This document shows, piece after piece, positions 1-5,609 of a stretch of DNA of 5,609 nucleotides (the stretch's first letter is position 1; the number at the start of each line of letters is the position of its first letter). Source of the stretch: an uncultured Chlorobiales bacterium (GTDB lineage Bacteria; Bacteroidota; Chlorobiia; Chlorobiales; Chlorobiaceae); contig CAIUQW010000315.1 in assembly GCA_903901395.1 (NCBI GenBank), positions 1 to 5,609 of the forward strand, given 5' to 3'. Under the pieces are notes generated by a model. It saw nothing but the letters and a program-made list of their open reading frames with translations. It was not told the origin of the DNA and did not search any database. A program made the position numbers and the translations under genes.

Positions 1-251
1 CGATCGTCAAGTTCTTCGCCAACAACGAGATACGGCTTCGCCCCCGGATAGGGCGGCGCTTCGGCGAGCTGCCCGGCGATTTCGCGCCCGGCGGCGGTCG
101 GCTTCACGAAAAGCCGGTTATCGCACACGAGCGCAACAACTTTGTCCTCACAGTAGATCGCATACTCGCCGAACATCTTGCGAAACGTGATCGCGCCCGC
201 CGCCCTCATCTGCTCGCAGGCATATTCGACAAACGATAGATCGGATGACAT
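1..251 (-). CDS. TfoX N-terminal-domain protein (partial, 3' end off window)
   Basis: The first 83 codons of a protein that continues past the left edge. After a short N-terminal helix the sequence reads TFRKMFGEYAIY (residues 22-33), then KVVALVCDNRLFVKPT (37-52), then PPYPGAKPYLVV (67-78). This is the pattern of the TfoX/Sxy N-terminal domain (a MFGEY/MFGGY turn, a hydrophobic strand, then RLFVK). Free-standing members of about 100-120 aa are common and their function is unknown; full-length TfoX/Sxy proteins regulate competence. Whether this one carries the TfoX C-terminal domain cannot be seen. The start at 251 is chosen because this frame gives the domain; a second ATG at 261 is in another frame. 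It begins 13 bases after the stop of the 162-aa gene, without a clear Shine-Dalgarno sequence, so it is probably the last visible gene of the same operon. Family assignment is by recognition; a role with the restriction genes is not shown. Confidence 0.8.
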   Translation of the reverse strand, partial: MSSDLSFVEYACEQMRAAGAITFRKMFGEYAIYCEDKVVALVCDNRLFVKPTAAGREIAGQLAEAPPYPGAKPYLVVGEELDD

Positions 252-262
252 TGGATGACATT
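243..262. repeat. Perfect 10-bp tandem duplication at the TfoX-domain gene start
   Basis: The decamer ggatgacatt occurs twice, head to tail, at 243-252 and 253-262. On the coding (minus) strand this duplicates the start codon and the first codons, giving ATGTCATCC at 261 and again at 251. Because the unit is 10 bases, the two ATGs are in different frames. Only the one at 251 opens the TfoX-domain frame. The upstream copy replaces the place where a ribosome binding site would be expected. Confidence 0.85.
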
Positions 263-264
263 TT

Positions 265-753
265 TCAGATTCGAGACTCTTGCTGAACGCCGATGCAGCG
301 GATACCTGCGTGTTCAGCCTTGCAGAAAACGCAGTCCGGCGGCCAGGCGGCGCAGAGTTCGAGATACTTTCCGCTCACCATCGAGGCGATAATGCGATGG
401 ACCGATTGACGGTCAATAACCCGGATCGCCTCTGCCGCCGTGACAATTCCTGCCTTTCCAGCTTCCGCCATCGCTTCGGCAAGCTCATCGAGAAAAACCG
501 TTTGCGTTTCCGGCGATTCCTGATGCAGCGCCCGGCAGACCCGCTCGCCAATCGCGACCATCCCCGCCCGGAGAATCAGCCCGACAGCTTGCTCCGCCGT
601 GATCCAGACGGGCCTGAACGCCACGATCTTCTCCCGGATATGCTCGAAAGCAGGCGAACCCGACGGAAATGCCGATGCGTGATCGAGCACCATCTCGGCT
701 TTTCTGATGCCCTCGACAATCTTGCCGGTACGATAGTCGTTTGTGGTTGGCAT
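265..753 (-). CDS. Hypothetical protein, 162 aa, C-terminal Cys cluster
   Basis: I do not recognise this family. The protein looks mostly helical and soluble, with no signal peptide or membrane segment. Its middle (about residues 52-125) is rich in Ala, Glu and Ile, as in amphipathic helices. The C-terminus carries Cys134, Cys141, Cys144, His148 and Cys153, including the pair CVFC, an arrangement that could bind zinc or another metal. The N-terminus begins MPTTNDYRTGKIVEGIRKAE. The ATG at 753 lies 25 bases after the res stop; no strong Shine-Dalgarno sequence precedes it (AACGGAT just upstream). Codons end mostly in G or C, as in the neighbours, which supports this strand over an open frame of similar length on the plus strand (280-762). 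Its position directly after res suggests co-transcription with the restriction system, but no role can be assigned. Confidence 0.7.
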   Translation of the reverse strand: MPTTNDYRTGKIVEGIRKAEMVLDHASAFPSGSPAFEHIREKIVAFRPVWITAEQAVGLILRAGMVAIGERVCRALHQESPETQTVFLDELAEAMAEAGKAGIVTAAEAIRVIDRQSVHRIIASMVSGKYLELCAAWPPDCVFCKAEHAGIRCIGVQQESRI

Positions 754-778
754 ATCCGTTAGACTTAAAACTGTTGAT

Positions 779-3466
779 TCATTTCAATTCAAACAAACCG
801 GCCAGATAGCTGAAGCTCGAAGTCGTCGCCACCTTGTCGTGCGGGATGATCAGATATTTCCACGGTTTGCCGTTGCCTGACGTAGTGAAATCGGTAGCGT
901 ATGCGCAGTATCGCAACGCGGCGGCGGCTTTTTCGCGCACTTCAGGGCTTTCGATTTCGTTGGCGGCTTTCGTTTCGATCATGTAGATTGCATCACCAGT
1001 TTCGGCGACGAAGTCGGGTTCGTAGCGCTTGGAGTTGTTGTTCCAATAGATTCTGAACTGGTTCGGAGCGGGGCGCAGCCATTTGATGATGTTGTCGTCG
1101 TGTTCGAGCACGAAAGCAAAATCCTTTTCCGCTTTGGAGTCGAACTTGTACTCGAAGTGGCAGGCTTTGGTGAATCCACGCCAGATGTATTTCGGAATCG
1201 CACTGACCGGACTCATCGGGTCGCGATAGTCTCGATAACCGTTTTCGGCAAGTGCCGTGAAGTTCCACGGTTCGATTCTCACGAACGGCAACACGTTGGG
1301 TTCCTGATATTCCGGCTCGCCCATCCGGAAGTGCGCCCGCATCTGATCGCAGATCATGAGCGCGATGATTTTACGGTACTGACGAACCAGCCAGGGCAGC
1401 TTCTCATGGTCGTCGAGTTCTTCGTCGAGTTTTTCAAGAGCTTGACCGGCCAGCTTGTGCAGCAAGTCGGCGTTGCTGTCGTAATCGACCTCGGTGCAGC
1501 AGTTGAGCACTTCCGAGACAAGCTGGTTCTTCGGGCTGTCCGGTTCGCCTGCTCCCTGCCGGACGCCGACAATATCGACCTCGTCGTTCCGGAGATTCCG
1601 CCGGACGATCTCCTCGTCCATGAGCCGGAAATCGAACCCCCGCGCCACGTCGAGATCGAACTCCTCGAACCAGACCGGTACCGCGCCCTGAACGAGATCG
1701 ATCCGGGGTATATCGATGGTGTGCTTCAGAAAACCGGCAACCGTTTCTTCATAAATCGCCGCTGCCTCTTCGAGAATCTCCCCGGCAAACACGTTGAGCT
1801 GGCCCTGGCCAAGATCGCTTTCGACCTTTTCCATGACGAGCTGGCGAATTTCCGGCTTCAGACTATCGGCGCTGCCGGTAACGCCGGAAACAGTGCTGAT
1901 GGCGGGCAGCGCCCTGATGATCGCTTTCCGCGCGTCGAGCGTCCGCGTGGCTTTCCGTTGCTCTTCGACGTTTTGCATGGCGGCGATCTTCCGCTCCTCC
2001 TCTTGCGCCTCGGCTTCGATGCGCGTGACGGAGGTCACAGGCACCGTTCGCGTCGCGAGATCGTCGCTTGACAGCTCGATAACGCTGAACTTGTTGAGCA
2101 CCGAATCGGGATTTTTCGCCTCTTCGATCACCTTTTCAAAGTTGTCGTGGGCGATGACCGTGAGCGTATCGACCTTTTTGTCGCCGGTGCGCTCGCCGTT
2201 GTAGGGAAGGCGAAGCCCGCGCCCGATGGTCTGCTCGATGAGCACGGCGGCATTGGCGGCTCGCAACGGCACGATGGTGTAGAGGTTGCGCACGTCCCAC
2301 CCCTCCTTGAGCATGTTGACGTGCACGACGATTTCGATGCCGTTGTCGCTTCGCTCCAGCTCGACGAACTGCCGCTCGACCTCGTCATCCCTGCGGGTCG
2401 AGGAGTCGATCTGAAGCACCTTGTCGCGGAAATCGCCGTTGAAAAAGGCCGGAGAGCGAAGATACTCCGCCGTCTCCTGCGCATGGGCAATGTCGCGGCA
2501 GACCACGAGGATGAAGGGCTTGACCAGCTCGACGCCGTTCGTGCGGGCGTAAACTTCGATGGCGGTTTTGGTGTCCCAGTGGAGACTCACCGCATCTTCG
2601 AGCTTGATGATTTCGATCTCTTTGTCGGAAAACCCCTTTGCCTGAAAATTCCTGCGAGTTGCCACGGCTGGCTCTTTGACGTAACGTCCATCGGCCAGCG
2701 CTCGCGCCAGTGTGTATTCATAGACGACGTTCCGAAACGGATTGCCCTTTTCGTCGGTCGGCGTGGCAGTGAGTTCGAGACCGAGTACAGGATTCAGTTC
2801 GTTGATCGCATTGCGTGAGGCGTCAGCATGGTAGCGGTGCGCTTCGTCCATGAGAATGACCAGATCGTCGAGTCGGGAGAGGTACTCCCAGTAGGATTGA
2901 CCGAGGTATTCCGAGAGCCGCTTCATCCTCGGCAACTGCCCCTTCTCCTTGCCCCGCGTGGCGCTTGCGGCGTCTCGGTTGAATTTGGAGATGTTGAAGA
3001 TGTTGATGCGGATCTCCGATTCGCCGAAGAGCGCCCCCTGCTGGGCGTAGTTGTCGCCGGTGATGATGACCGGGCGGTTGTGCACGAACTCCGAGATGCC
3101 GTTGAAGACGTACTTGGCGTAGTTTGGATTGCCGAAATCCTCGATCAGTTTTTCGTAGATGGTGAGGTTCGGCGCGAGCACGAAGAAGTTGCGGATGCCT
3201 TTGTGCAGATAGAGATACGCGATGCAGGCCCCCATGAGCCGCGTTTTGCCGACGCCGGTGGCGATGGAGAAGCAGAGCGAGGGAAATGCCCGCTCGAAGT
3301 CGGTGCAGGTGGGGTAGCGTGATGAAACCGTTTCCAGCGCCTCCGCCAGATCGGCCTCCTTTTGCAGCGGGAGCTGGTCGGCGAGTTCGGCCACGATGTC
3401 GAGCGCTTCCCGGAGCGGCTGGCGCAACGAGAGGCGCTGCTTGATGTATGATGCCTTCTGGTTCAT
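779..3466 (-). CDS. res: Type III restriction enzyme, Res subunit (DEAH helicase/nuclease)
   Basis: The restriction subunit of a Type III system, 895 aa. It hydrolyses ATP to move or signal along DNA and cuts it when complexed with Mod. Superfamily 2 motifs appear in order: Walker A ATGVGKT (69-75), Walker B LMDEAH (205-210), motif III TATPT (233-237), motif V around HVNMLKEGWDV (382-392) and motif VI EQTIGRGLRLP (411-421) with both arginines. The C-terminal nuclease shows the PD-(D/E)xK pattern: Pro817-Asp818 and, 13 residues after that Asp, Glu831-Thr-Lys833 in a hydrophobic strand. No catalytic residue is missing, so it looks functional; classical EcoP1I/EcoP15I Res proteins are somewhat longer (about 970 aa). 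The frame stays open upstream to 4021, but that part overlaps mod and encodes low-complexity Arg/Ser/Pro-rich sequence, so the ATG at 3466 (MNQKASYIKQ) is chosen. It lies 7 bases after the mod stop and has no Shine-Dalgarno sequence, suggesting reinitiation by ribosomes that finished mod. Confidence 0.96.
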   Translation of the reverse strand: MNQKASYIKQRLSLRQPLREALDIVAELADQLPLQKEADLAEALETVSSRYPTCTDFERAFPSLCFSIATGVGKTRLMGACIAYLYLHKGIRNFFVLAPNLTIYEKLIEDFGNPNYAKYVFNGISEFVHNRPVIITGDNYAQQGALFGESEIRINIFNISKFNRDAASATRGKEKGQLPRMKRLSEYLGQSYWEYLSRLDDLVILMDEAHRYHADASRNAINELNPVLGLELTATPTDEKGNPFRNVVYEYTLARALADGRYVKEPAVATRRNFQAKGFSDKEIEIIKLEDAVSLHWDTKTAIEVYARTNGVELVKPFILVVCRDIAHAQETAEYLRSPAFFNGDFRDKVLQIDSSTRRDDEVERQFVELERSDNGIEIVVHVNMLKEGWDVRNLYTIVPLRAANAAVLIEQTIGRGLRLPYNGERTGDKKVDTLTVIAHDNFEKVIEEAKNPDSVLNKFSVIELSSDDLATRTVPVTSVTRIEAEAQEEERKIAAMQNVEEQRKATRTLDARKAIIRALPAISTVSGVTGSADSLKPEIRQLVMEKVESDLGQGQLNVFAGEILEEAAAIYEETVAGFLKHTIDIPRIDLVQGAVPVWFEEFDLDVARGFDFRLMDEEIVRRNLRNDEVDIVGVRQGAGEPDSPKNQLVSEVLNCCTEVDYDSNADLLHKLAGQALEKLDEELDDHEKLPWLVRQYRKIIALMICDQMRAHFRMGEPEYQEPNVLPFVRIEPWNFTALAENGYRDYRDPMSPVSAIPKYIWRGFTKACHFEYKFDSKAEKDFAFVLEHDDNIIKWLRPAPNQFRIYWNNNSKRYEPDFVAETGDAIYMIETKAANEIESPEVREKAAAALRYCAYATDFTTSGNGKPWKYLIIPHDKVATTSSFSYLAGLFELK

Positions 3467-3473
3467 GGGGGGA
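3467..3473 (-). promoter_or_regulatory. mod-res intergenic junction (C6 tract, no SD)
   Basis: On the coding strand the 7 bases between the mod stop TGA and the res ATG are TCCCCCC. There is no purine-rich ribosome binding site here, and the last mod codons do not supply an obvious one. Translation of res probably depends on termination-reinitiation from mod, which would keep Res at or below Mod levels. That makes biological sense because Res acts only with Mod. The reinitiation mechanism is inferred. Confidence 0.5.
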
Positions 3474-5132
3474 TCAGTCGAAAAGATTGGTTTGCACGGA
3501 TCGCTCCGGAGCGTCGTTATCGGGATGGTCGTCCGGCTCTTCGGCGAGTTCATCGGGCGATTCTTCAACCGGAACCTGTACGATGTTAAGGCTGTAATCT
3601 TCGCGGCCAAACTCGCATCGCCCGAGCAGCATGTGGGGGATTTTTTTGATGGAGATGTTGGCGTGGCGGTTCCGGCACTCCTGCTGAAAAGCCTTGCAGG
3701 CAATGAGCAGGCTCTCTTCGGGCTGCATTTCGCTGTGGATGCCGTCGAGCATTTCGGCGGTGAGAAAAGCCGTCGTGGTGAAGAGAAAATCCTTCTCGCT
3801 GCTCCGCGCCTGCTTCCAGTAGATCGCTTCGTCGGGCTGGTAGCGGAACCCCTCCTGCTTGGCCATTGCGGCGGCAAGCATGTCGGGGTTGTACTCCTTG
3901 CTGATGATCCAGTTGCCGTACTTGTCGCGATTGAGCAGCGACGGCGCAAGCGTGTAGAACCGGAACCCGCCGCCGCCCTGCCAGCCAACCGCCTTGCTGA
4001 TGCCGCCCTGGTCGCTGCCATCCACCACCTTTTTCAGCCGCGGCTGGCAATGCGTCCTCGCATGGTCGCCAAGCTCGATGCCAATATACCGCCGCCCCAT
4101 CTTATGCGCCACAGCAGCAGTCGTGCCGGAACCAAGGAATGAGTCGAGAACGAGTTCGTTCCTATCAGAAGAAAGATGGACGATCCTTCTCAAAAGACGT
4201 TCTGGTTTTGGAGTACCAAACGGTGTCGAACTCATAGCCTTCTGCTCAAGCATTGCTTCTTGGGTATGACCAACATCATCATAAAGCCATATACTTCTTG
4301 GAACGATAGCTCCTGCTTCAGATAAAAACCGTTTTACTCTTGGGCTTTTTGAATTACCAGTTTTTCCCCAATAAATCAGATTATTTGCTAAAAGATCTTC
4401 CATTGTTTCTTGACCATACCGCCATGTAAGGCCATTTGGCGGGAAAACCATTTCACCTGTATTTGGGTTTTTAATAGCATAGTAAAGATTTGCTCTTTCT
4501 TTCGGCGTCTTATTTCCTGTCAAAGTGCCGCTGCTCCATAAGCCTCTGGGATCATTATCAGGATTTGAATACCCTTTATTATGTTTCTCCTCTCTGGGAA
4601 GCCGATTTAATTCAAACCGATCTATATTTTTTGCGAAACAAAAGACAAAATCAAGGTCTGTGCTAAAATATTTTGCGTCATTGGCAGGAGATACACGCTT
4701 AAACCAAGCACTGGTTTGAATAAAATTTCTCCTCCCGAAAATCTCATCCATCACCACTTTCAGATAATGCGCCTCGTTGTCATCAATCGTCACCCAGATC
4801 GAACCATCATCTGAAAGCAAATTCCGCAATATTCTCAATCGTGGAACCATCAGATTCAGCCAGAGCGAATGTTCCAATCCATCGTCATAATGCTCAAAAG
4901 CATTGCCGGTATTGTACGGCGGATCGATGAAGATGCATTTCACCTTCCCGGCGAACTCCTGCTCCAGCGCCTTGAGGGCGAGGAGGTTGTCGCCCTGAAT
5001 CAGCATGTTGCCGGTCGAGGGATCGCCGTAGCTCAACTCGGGCTGCTCGATGAGAATCCTCGGTTCGAGTTTCGGTTCGTCGCCCTTGCCAATCCAGGTC
5101 AGTTCAAGCTTCTGTTTCTGTTGTGGTTTCAT
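3474..5132 (-). CDS. mod: Type III DNA adenine methyltransferase, Mod subunit
   Basis: A 552-aa DNA (adenine-N6) methyltransferase and the specificity subunit of the Type III system; it methylates one strand of its site using S-adenosylmethionine and guides Res. The order is that of a beta-class enzyme: N-terminal signature KLELTWIGKG and EPRILIEQPELSYG (8-36), NMLIQGDNLLAL (42-53), catalytic motif IV DPPY (70-73), a variable central part (about 130-300) expected to hold the target-recognition domain, then the AdoMet-binding motif I LDSFLGSGTT (329-338) followed by GRRYIGIEL (346-354). The C-terminal part (about 380-520) resembles other Mod proteins and ends in an acidic tail (522-544). The start at 5132 fits the family N-terminus and overlaps the upstream stop as ATGA. 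Bases 4141-4860 are much AT-richer than the rest of the gene. At 552 aa it is shorter than EcoP15I-type Mod (about 650 aa). The recognition site cannot be read from the sequence. Confidence 0.96.
   Translation of the reverse strand: MKPQQKQKLELTWIGKGDEPKLEPRILIEQPELSYGDPSTGNMLIQGDNLLALKALEQEFAGKVKCIFIDPPYNTGNAFEHYDDGLEHSLWLNLMVPRLRILRNLLSDDGSIWVTIDDNEAHYLKVVMDEIFGRRNFIQTSAWFKRVSPANDAKYFSTDLDFVFCFAKNIDRFELNRLPREEKHNKGYSNPDNDPRGLWSSGTLTGNKTPKERANLYYAIKNPNTGEMVFPPNGLTWRYGQETMEDLLANNLIYWGKTGNSKSPRVKRFLSEAGAIVPRSIWLYDDVGHTQEAMLEQKAMSSTPFGTPKPERLLRRIVHLSSDRNELVLDSFLGSGTTAAVAHKMGRRYIGIELGDHARTHCQPRLKKVVDGSDQGGISKAVGWQGGGGFRFYTLAPSLLNRDKYGNWIISKEYNPDMLAAAMAKQEGFRYQPDEAIYWKQARSSEKDFLFTTTAFLTAEMLDGIHSEMQPEESLLIACKAFQQECRNRHANISIKKIPHMLLGRCEFGREDYSLNIVQVPVEESPDELAEEPDDHPDNDAPERSVQTNLFD
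3641..3647 (-). other. A7 homopolymer inside mod
   Basis: The coding strand carries seven A residues in codons for Lys-Lys (about residues 496-497, in the stretch ISIKKIPHM), followed at once by TCCCCC. Homopolymers of this kind can slip during replication or transcription. The Lys-Lys-Ile-Pro stretch looks like ordinary conserved Mod sequence, so the tract may be incidental. It is much shorter than the repeats of known phase-variable mod genes. Confidence 0.5.
4141..4860. other. AT-rich mosaic segment in mod (probable swapped target-recognition region)
   Basis: Hand counting by 60-base rows gives about 41% GC over 4141-4860, about 38% over 4321-4740 and 30-33% in three rows (4321, 4441, 4621). 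The rows just outside are 62% (4021), 58% (4081) and 60% (4921). Codon use changes as well: between residues 174 and 280 there are five AGA arginine codons (180, 196, 213, 265, 279) and TTA leucine codons at 175, 198, 248 and 270. The segment covers residues of about 92-331, starting after DPPY (70-73) and stopping at SFLGSG (331-336). It therefore coincides with the variable recognition region and is bounded by conserved catalytic motifs, where homologous recombination between mod genes could occur. The exchange itself is inferred. Confidence 0.7.
5129..5132 (-). promoter_or_regulatory. ATGA stop-start overlap coupling the peptidase gene to mod
   Basis: The mod ATG (5132-5130) overlaps the TGA stop (5131-5129) of the upstream gene. 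The bases before it read GAAGAGCAGGA; the AGGA abuts the ATG with no spacer and GAAGAG lies 5 bases away, so independent initiation is likely weak to moderate. Overlaps of this type usually mean translational coupling. Confidence 0.8.
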
Positions 5133-5609
5133 TCCTGCTCTTCGCTGCTTAATTCAATCTTTTTGAAAAATCCAAAAGTATGCCCAACACTGTAGCTGAT
5201 CCGTTCCAGCTTCGCCAGCCGCCCGGCAACAATGGCCGGATGCGTGCCGATCTCTGCGGCGAACCGCTCGAAATCCTCCTTGACAAACAAAGGCGCTTCA
5301 AGCATCCGCCGCTCATCCTTCCGGCTGACAAGATAATCGCCAGCCCACGCATCGGCCTCATCCTCCTTCTTTTTACCGTCACACGAATAGTCCGTCCCCT
5401 CGATAAACACATCCCTCTTGTTGTGCTTCAGGATATGCGCGGCCTCATGAAAAAAGGTGAACCAGAAAATATCGTTGCGGTTGAAACGGTCGGAAAGCTG
5501 AATCAGCGGCGTGTCGTTCATCCAGCGCGTCGAGCCATTCAGCGGCGCTTTTTGCAGGCACGGCGTGAACACCACCTTGACGCCCGCCCGAAGGCAACGC
5601 TCCTGCAAC
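5129..5609 (-). CDS. ImmA/IrrE-family zinc metallopeptidase (partial, 5' end off window)
   Basis: The last 159 codons visible from the right edge (no true start; the TTG at 5608 is probably internal). The zincin motif HEAAH lies at visible residues 54-58 within WFTFFHEAAHILKH. The expected third zinc ligand is a Glu in EDEADAWAGDYL (82-93), most likely Glu84. The C-terminal GTHPAIVAGRLAKLE (121-135) matches the tail often found in proteins that join an XRE-type helix-turn-helix to an ImmA/IrrE peptidase, sometimes annotated as HigA-like antitoxins. Family members such as ImmA of ICEBs1 and IrrE of Deinococcus cleave a partner repressor. An N-terminal DNA-binding domain is therefore likely beyond the edge, but it is not seen. 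All catalytic residues are present. The gene overlaps mod by 4 bases, so it belongs to the restriction operon and may regulate it; its substrate is unknown. Confidence 0.88.
   Translation of the reverse strand, partial: LQERCLRAGVKVVFTPCLQKAPLNGSTRWMNDTPLIQLSDRFNRNDIFWFTFFHEAAHILKHNKRDVFIEGTDYSCDGKKKEDEADAWAGDYLVSRKDERRMLEAPLFVKEDFERFAAEIGTHPAIVAGRLAKLERISYSVGHTFGFFKKIELSSEEQE

Noticed and set aside
280..762. Plus-strand open frame of 160 aa
   Set aside because: It is antisense to the 162-aa gene; the minus-strand frame has the G/C-ending codons and fits the operon, while the plus-strand product looks Arg-rich and featureless.
754..778. Possible terminator or promoter between res and the 162-aa gene
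   Set aside because: The 25 bases contain no stem followed by a T-run and no convincing -35/-10 pair.
1100..2071. Plus-strand open frame of 323 aa
   Set aside because: Antisense to res, whose domains are clear; long antisense frames are expected in GC-rich coding DNA and this one shows no recognisable motif.
3467..4021. N-terminal extension of res giving a 1080-aa protein
   Set aside because: This stretch overlaps mod in another frame, encodes Arg/Ser/Pro-rich sequence without domains, and the family-like Res N-terminus begins at 3466.
3396..4142. Plus-strand open frame of 248 aa
   Set aside because: Antisense to mod and the start of res; it ends where the AT-rich segment of mod begins, as expected for a frame kept open only by high GC.
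4141..4860. AT-rich segment as an inserted mobile element
   Set aside because: The mod frame is continuous through it, and no inverted ends, target duplications or transposase were seen; a domain exchange explains it better.

Overview
The window is a tightly packed, single-direction (minus-strand) gene cluster centred on a Type III restriction-modification system. In transcription order (right to left) it holds: (1) the C-terminal part of an ImmA/IrrE-family zinc metallopeptidase running off the right edge; (2) mod, the adenine-specific DNA methyltransferase and specificity subunit (552 aa); (3) res, the DEAH-box translocase plus PD-(D/E)xK nuclease subunit (895 aa); (4) an unrecognised 162-aa protein with a C-terminal cysteine cluster; (5) the N-terminal 83 codons of a TfoX N-terminal-domain protein running off the left edge.

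Coding density is near total. The junctions are a 4-base ATGA overlap (peptidase/mod), 7 bases (mod/res), 25 bases (res/162-aa protein) and 13 bases (162-aa protein/TfoX). No promoter or rho-independent terminator is visible in these gaps, so the genes look like one operon whose promoter lies beyond the right edge. No RNA gene, CRISPR array, transposase or integrase was seen.

The organism is a bacterium of moderately high GC: hand-counted 60-base rows of mod outside its central region are 58-62% GC. The overall look (GC, codon use, protein style) would fit a green sulfur bacterium or a deltaproteobacterium-like lineage, but this is a weak impression.

The Mod-Res pair should modify and restrict DNA as a complex: Mod recognises and methylates an asymmetric site, and Res needs Mod for recognition, uses ATP to communicate along DNA and cuts it. 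Two points stand out. The middle of mod, between its two catalytic motifs, is a sharply AT-richer island (about 41% GC, down to about 30% locally) with different codon use, which is what a horizontally swapped target-recognition domain would look like. The methyltransferase is also translationally coupled to an ImmA/IrrE-type protease, a family known for cleaving repressors, which suggests a protease-based control or sensing layer on the restriction system.
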